Of a stretch of DNA of 64,000 bases, positions 59,896-64,000 are shown one piece after another; position 1 is the first letter of the stretch, and every line of letters starts with the position of its first letter. The notes beneath the pieces are model-generated. The model was not told the DNA's origin, did not search any database, and saw only the letters and a list, made by a program, of their open reading frames with translations. The stretch is taken from the NCBI GenBank assembly GCA_910576815.1, contig CAJTKA010000013.1, positions 15,678 to 79,677 on the forward strand, given 5' to 3'. A program made the translations under genes and the position numbers. Origin of the DNA: an uncultured Lachnospiraceae bacterium (GTDB lineage Bacteria > Bacillota > Clostridia > Lachnospirales > Lachnospiraceae).

Positions 59896-61059
59896 CTAAC
59901 TGCAGCCTGCTCCTGCTTCTACTGCCGCAAGCGCTTTACGATACACATCCCGCATCGTTTTTTCCACTTCTTCCACGGTAAATTTCATGGCTGAATCTCT
60001 ACAGTCACGCGCCATCGTTTCCCGCAGCTCCCGATCTTGATACAACCGCTCGATCGCCTTCGCAAACGCCGACACGCTGTCCGCCCGGCAGACGATCGCA
60101 TTTTTCCCCGGCAGCGCATATTCTCTGGTACCCCGATTATCCGCCGCCACAAGCGGAACGCCGCAAAGCAGCGCCTCTACCGCCGCTACACCGAATCCTT
60201 CCCGATAAGAGGGAAAGGCAAAACAATCTGCCGTTTGCAGAATTTCTTCCATATCGGTACGAAATCCCAACAGACGGACTCTTTTTTCCAGCCCTTTTGC
60301 GCGGATCAGCTCCCGCAGGTAAGCCTCGCGGACACCCTTTCCACAGATGCTGTAATAGGTATCCTGCTGTGGCAGTCTGCTGACTGCTTCTATAATCGTT
60401 TTCTGATTCTTATTATCATTCAGCTCCGCCGCCGTCACGATATGAAACGCATTCTGCGGAATCTGTAATTCCTTTCTCTTTTGCTCTCCGCTGCCGCTCG
60501 GCGCAAAACGTTCTTTGTCAACGCCTACGCTGTGAATCTGATAAACGCTTCCCTTCCGACGAATCGGAAGTTTTTGTGCCCTTCTGTCATCTTCCCTGTT
60601 GATCGTTACAATGATGTCGGTCATGCGGGCCAGCACCCACTCCGCAGGATAAAACAGCAGCCAATTTATGATCGGCGCACCCTGATAAAAATGAAACCCG
60701 TGCGCTGTATAAATCACATAAGGCTTCTTTTTGCTCAGATACGCCGCGATGCGTCCAACCGCTCCGCCCATCGGATTATGGCAGTGAATGATATCAATGT
60801 CATTTACCCGAATAATGCGGAGCAGTTGTCTGACTGCGTGAAGGTTTTTTCTGATTTTCAGCAAACTTTTCTCAACATCGATCTGATGCAGGCAGATACC
60901 CCTCTGCTCCAATTCTTCTTTGTCAAACACATAGACCGGATTTTCAAAATTAGACGCATAATGCACTTCACATCCGGCATTCTGCAGCAGTTTGACATGA
61001 TTGCTCTCAAACTGCGGTAAAAACCCGCTGACAGTCGTTACAATCAATACTTTTTTCAT
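59896..61059 (-). CDS. Family 4 glycosyltransferase
   Basis: The product has 387 residues. Two Rossmann domains: MKKVLIVTTVSGFLPQFESNHV, cited in part, IIHCHNPMGGAVGRIAAYL and YTAHGFHFYQGAP in the first; VTAAELNDNKNQKTIIEAV, FPSYREGFGVAAVEALLCGVP (cited in part) and ADNRGTREY in the second. It resembles the EpsD/CapM class that transfers a sugar onto a lipid-linked intermediate. No clear Shine-Dalgarno precedes the ATG. Confidence 0.93.
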   Translation of the reverse strand: MKKVLIVTTVSGFLPQFESNHVKLLQNAGCEVHYASNFENPVYVFDKEELEQRGICLHQIDVEKSLLKIRKNLHAVRQLLRIIRVNDIDIIHCHNPMGGAVGRIAAYLSKKKPYVIYTAHGFHFYQGAPIINWLLFYPAEWVLARMTDIIVTINREDDRRAQKLPIRRKGSVYQIHSVGVDKERFAPSGSGEQKRKELQIPQNAFHIVTAAELNDNKNQKTIIEAVSRLPQQDTYYSICGKGVREAYLRELIRAKGLEKRVRLLGFRTDMEEILQTADCFAFPSYREGFGVAAVEALLCGVPLVAADNRGTREYALPGKNAIVCRADSVSAFAKAIERLYQDRELRETMARDCRDSAMKFTVEEVEKTMRDVYRKALAAVEAGAGCS

Positions 61060-61072
61060 AAAGGGGCACTTT

Positions 61073-61762
61073 TCAGAAACTATGTGCCAAGTATTTTTTC
61101 CCGCACACTGTCATACCAACCACACTGATAACAAGGGCCACGCCTGCCATCGGTATTGAGGATCCCGTCTTGGGAGACTGGGAAACGCCTACCACATTCA
61201 GTTTCACGACCGCGAACGGAGAAAGACTCGCGCTGGCAAATGTCACGGAACCGTTTGCTACGCCTCTGGGTGCGATGGTTTCCCAACTGTTGCCCGTATA
61301 GTGCAGGATGACCACGTTATCTCCCTGTACCACATTTGCCACATTAAGGGTCACCACATAATTTCCGGTGGCATCCTTGGTCGCGCCGGAAGTTTTTACT
61401 TCTACCAGCGTAAGGATCGACGCCCTTACCTGCTTACCGGAATCACCTGCCGCCTGTAAGAGAGTGCTGTTGCCAAGCTTTTGCGCGATTGCCGCCACGT
61501 TATTCAAAATAGCGTTCTGAACCGCGACTGCCGCCGCCTTTACCGTCGTGGCAGACACTTCGGACAAGCTGAATCCGTAAGACGCCGACGTATTGTTCAA
61601 ATATGCCTTCGGCGTCATGGTTGCCTCCACGACTGTCGATGCCTTCTGCGTACTAACAGGTGCCTCCGTTGTGGCTACCGTCGGGCTTGCCGCCAATGCG
61701 GTCATGGAACCCATCGTAAAAACCGCTGCTGCCATCAATACTGCTAATAACTTTTTCTTCAT
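61073..61762 (-). CDS. Secreted wall protein with SPKTG sorting signal
   Basis: From the ATG at 61762 (AGGAGG upstream) the protein has 229 residues. Signal peptide: KKKLLAVLMAAAVFTMGSM...ALAA. A Thr/Ala-rich linker and a domain with SYGFSLSEVSATTVKAAAVAV and a beta segment ending SLSPFAVVKLN follow. The C-terminus has SPKTGSS, a hydrophobic helix (IPMAGVALVISVVGMTVC) and a KK-containing tail, i.e. a cell-wall sorting signal. SPKTG is a known substrate motif of clostridial class B sortases, and such a sortase is encoded two genes upstream. Confidence 0.85.
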   Translation of the reverse strand: MKKKLLAVLMAAAVFTMGSMTALAASPTVATTEAPVSTQKASTVVEATMTPKAYLNNTSASYGFSLSEVSATTVKAAAVAVQNAILNNVAAIAQKLGNSTLLQAAGDSGKQVRASILTLVEVKTSGATKDATGNYVVTLNVANVVQGDNVVILHYTGNSWETIAPRGVANGSVTFASASLSPFAVVKLNVVGVSQSPKTGSSIPMAGVALVISVVGMTVCGKKYLAHSF

Positions 61763-61851
61763 TTCTACTCCTCCTTGTTTTATCATGCTTTTTCTGCTAT
61801 ACCAAAAGAGCGGAATTACGTTCCGTTCCAAGATATCAAACCGACTGTGCT

Positions 61852-62931
61852 TTATTCCGCAGGCTCATAAAACACTTTCATGATCAGCTCCTGTAACGCG
61901 TCCTCATCCACATAAAATTCCTCGAACTGATTCCCCTGTATGACTTCCCCCTGTAAAGAATACAGGTCTTTTACATCAAAATCATAATTTAAGTACTCCG
62001 TAGCCATATAAGTAAACCTGTTCAGATCGACATTGGTAACGGTATACTTGCTTGCCGCCTGATACAGTTTGACCGCCACGCGTACGTCCTTTACCGACAG
62101 ATTCTTAGCCTGCGCCGCAAACGTCGTCAGGTACTGTTTCTGCCTCTGCAAACGCAGTTCGTTAGAATTAAAAACATTTTCATTTCTCAGACGCACATAC
62201 CAGTAAGCTTTCTCTCCGTTCAGCGTTACCGTATCGCCCTGATGCAGATCCATGTCGTACTCGGGATAGATGATGTCATCAAGCACTTCTACCGTAATCC
62301 CGCCCAGCACATCGTTTAATTCCGGGATTGCATCCATACTAATCGCTGCATATACATGAATCGGAATATCATGAAACATACGGGATACCGCCTTTACCTG
62401 CCGCAGGCAGCTTTCTTCCCCGCCATCTCCATAACCGTGCTGCAGGGCGATCTGCTTGGTATAAACGCCCTGATAATTCCCATCTTCGTCAAAGACATCC
62501 ACGTCCGCCATCGCGTTTCTGTTGATCGCTATGACGGAAATATTCTTTTTATGTGGGTTGATAACTGCCAAAAACAGCGCATCCGCCTGGCCGCCCGCAT
62601 AGCCGCCCGCTTCTTCTGCGCTCCAACTCTGACCGCCCACCCGGGTCACGGTCTCCTTATCGATCCCCATGACAAGCGCGGTGACCAGATCCTCATTCAG
62701 GACATAACTGTTTCCCCGATACAACGTCTCGGTTTCCTTCGCCTCATCCACCGTTGTGCTCTGCGGGGCTGCGTCCGTCTCTGAAACCGTAACGGACAAG
62801 GCTGCTTTGCCCACCATACGCATCCCTTCCATACTGCCTATGATCATCAGAAAGACCGCAAAGACCGTGATCAGGGTCAATGTCCCAAATCCCATTTTCT
62901 TTTTTTTGACCACTGTATTCCTATCAATCAT
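61852..62931 (-). CDS. LytR-CpsA-Psr (LCP) family protein
   Basis: The product has 359 residues. A cytoplasmic KKKK, one membrane helix (LTLITVFAVFLMIIGSM) and an external LCP domain follow: ALVMGIDKE, GGQADALFLAVINPHKKNISVIAINR (cited in part), GDGGEESCLRQVKAVSRM and RLRNENVFNSNELRLQRQKQ. LCP enzymes transfer undecaprenyl-linked glycans onto peptidoglycan or wall proteins, so it is the likely last step for the polymer made by this locus. It lies four bases after the sortase stop. Confidence 0.93.
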   Translation of the reverse strand: MIDRNTVVKKKKMGFGTLTLITVFAVFLMIIGSMEGMRMVGKAALSVTVSETDAAPQSTTVDEAKETETLYRGNSYVLNEDLVTALVMGIDKETVTRVGGQSWSAEEAGGYAGGQADALFLAVINPHKKNISVIAINRNAMADVDVFDEDGNYQGVYTKQIALQHGYGDGGEESCLRQVKAVSRMFHDIPIHVYAAISMDAIPELNDVLGGITVEVLDDIIYPEYDMDLHQGDTVTLNGEKAYWYVRLRNENVFNSNELRLQRQKQYLTTFAAQAKNLSVKDVRVAVKLYQAASKYTVTNVDLNRFTYMATEYLNYDFDVKDLYSLQGEVIQGNQFEEFYVDEDALQELIMKVFYEPAE

Positions 62932-62935
62932 AGTC

Positions 62936-63898
62936 CTATCTGCCCTTTTCGCTCACCAATACCCCTGTCACAAGATAGCGTCTGGCAGCATCATGATCCG
63001 CTGTGCAAGTGGACAGCGTGATGATCCGATCCTTTGCCGTCACCTCCACATCCTGCCGTATATTGCCTGCCGCCTGCCTGATCTGCCTAAGAAAATCTTC
63101 ATAGACATACGCATTGGTATAGTCATAATTATCCAAAAGGTGGATCGAACTAAACTCATAGGCTGCAAAGATTCGGTACGCGAACTCAGCTTCTTCGGTA
63201 TAGAGATATATGTAATGCTCTTTTTGAAGCAGCTGCGGATCCTCAAAATTATGGAGTGTGGAAAACATGGTCTTGTCCTTGAGATTATGACCATAGAGTA
63301 CCGTGTGGGTATCTGAAAAATCCCTGCGATTGAAATTTTCCGTATAAATACAACCGGGATATCCTTTGGAGCCGTTCAAATTATGATTTAAGTAATAGCT
63401 GTTGTCGGTCGGATGCTGTACGACCGGATAATCAACGCCTGTATCCGGCACATAGATCCACGCATAGATATCCGGATTTTGGCTGTGCAGCGCCGCCCAG
63501 TCCAACATTTTTTCCGGTGTCTGCACTGGCGGCTCTGTTTCTGCAGTTTCCTCTATGTTCTGTTGATCCGCGCTCACATCGGTCTTCTCCGACGATCTGT
63601 GCTCCTCTGTCTGTTCTGCGCGCTCACTGCGCTCTGCCTGCGCTGCGTTTCCCGTTTGCTTCGGCTGCTCTGCTTCCACTGTCTGCTCTGTTTCCGTCAT
63701 CTCTCTATCATAAACGACTTCCTCAGCGTCATCTTCCATGCGTGCATTTGCCTCGCTTTGCATTTCCTCAAACTGTATGTTCGCCGTCTCTGTCCCTATA
63801 TGCTGCCAGAGCAATATCGCCACAGATATGACCATGATCACAAAAGACACCCAAAATAAAACAAACCATATCCCGGATGTTTTCCTCCCCTGATTCAT
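62936..63898 (-). CDS. Class B sortase
   Basis: From the ATG at 63898 (GGAGG upstream) the protein has 320 residues. A membrane helix (IWFVLFWVSFVIMVISVAILLW, cited in part) and a Glu/Gln-rich linker of about 90 residues precede the catalytic domain: VDYPVVQHPTDNSYYLNHN, VLYGHN (His), TLSTC (Cys) and an Arg in AARRYLV. Class B sortases of Clostridia attach SPKTG/PPKTG-type proteins to the wall; the protein at 61073 is the obvious substrate. The linker is longer than usual. Confidence 0.92.
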   Translation of the reverse strand: MNQGRKTSGIWFVLFWVSFVIMVISVAILLWQHIGTETANIQFEEMQSEANARMEDDAEEVVYDREMTETEQTVEAEQPKQTGNAAQAERSERAEQTEEHRSSEKTDVSADQQNIEETAETEPPVQTPEKMLDWAALHSQNPDIYAWIYVPDTGVDYPVVQHPTDNSYYLNHNLNGSKGYPGCIYTENFNRRDFSDTHTVLYGHNLKDKTMFSTLHNFEDPQLLQKEHYIYLYTEEAEFAYRIFAAYEFSSIHLLDNYDYTNAYVYEDFLRQIRQAAGNIRQDVEVTAKDRIITLSTCTADHDAARRYLVTGVLVSEKGR

Positions 63899-63957
63899 GC
63901 TGCCTTTCCTCCACTCGATATCGTTCCCGTTTGCATATCTGTCTCTATGTATGAGCT

Positions 63958-64000
63958 TCATCGTTTTTCGAAGATTTTCATAATCTGCGAAATATTGGCC
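63958..64000 (-). CDS. Possible C-terminal end of an upstream gene (partial)
   Basis: An open frame entering from the right edge ends with TGA at 63958-63960 after about 13 codons (NISQIMKIFEKR). The length is too short for identification, but the position fits the preceding gene of the same operon. A neighbouring frame continuous with the sortase gene is also open here, so this is tentative. Confidence 0.3.
   Translation of the reverse strand, partial: ANISQIMKIFEKR

Overview
The window reads as chromosome of an anaerobic, moderate-GC Clostridia, most likely a member of Lachnospiraceae. Indicators are a HemZ-type radical-SAM enzyme, MecA, cofactor-independent phosphoglycerate mutase, an iron-sulfur type PurF, LytTR/DUF3021 regulation, Rpn-like PD-(D/E)XK proteins, a class B sortase with an SPKTG substrate, two SigD-like promoters, and AGGAGG ribosome binding sites throughout. 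I do not assign a genus. I see no rRNA, tRNA, CRISPR array, phage or complete insertion sequence.

Layout. 0-7.8 kb: a membrane-protein tail, AIM24-like and FMN-binding proteins, an Rpn-like protein with a 54-bp tandem repeat, HemZ, a phosphodiesterase with an added C-terminal helical domain, enolase with an unusual insertion, and a secreted four-repeat protein. 7.98-15.4 kb: a probable six-gene operon led by a GntR/YtrA repressor, containing two ABC modules. 15.5-25.3 kb: housekeeping and regulatory genes (gpmI, YgjP-type metalloprotease, DEAD-box helicase, mecA, a BlaI repressor with an M56-M23 fusion sensor, an Rrf2 regulator) and a SigD-type promoter in front of a structured leader and a small protein. 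25.4-28 kb: LytTR regulator, DUF3021 protein and ABC exporter. 28-30 kb: HTH-Uma2 protein and a second SigD-like gene.

30-35.9 kb: a compact acyl-activation cluster (AMP ligase, free acyl carrier protein, condensation-like acyltransferase, alpha/beta hydrolase, SCP2-like protein) opposite a TetR regulator. Two of its intergenic gaps carry the same three-hairpin architecture, in which the loop of the middle hairpin is complementary to seven bases next to the downstream Shine-Dalgarno. All helices differ in sequence between the copies yet remain paired, which is what a conserved RNA pseudoknot would show. A third, shorter version lies in the operon leader. This is the best candidate in the window for something undescribed.

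36-42.4 kb: purF, an AraC regulator divergent from a GH31 glycosidase, a small CxxC protein and a FapA-like protein. 42.5-64 kb: a minus-strand surface-polysaccharide and cell-wall region (HAD/glycan proteins, glycosyltransferases, Wzm/Wzt-type exporter, LCP ligase, sortase B and SPKTG substrate). It is interrupted at about 44.6-54.5 kb by an AT-rich island with a broken PIN/AbrB pair, a PASTA protein, a large pyruvyltransferase/F420-dehydrogenase-type fusion, a double glycosyltransferase and an Rpn-like nuclease. Two copies of a 55-bp intergenic repeat bracket this island.
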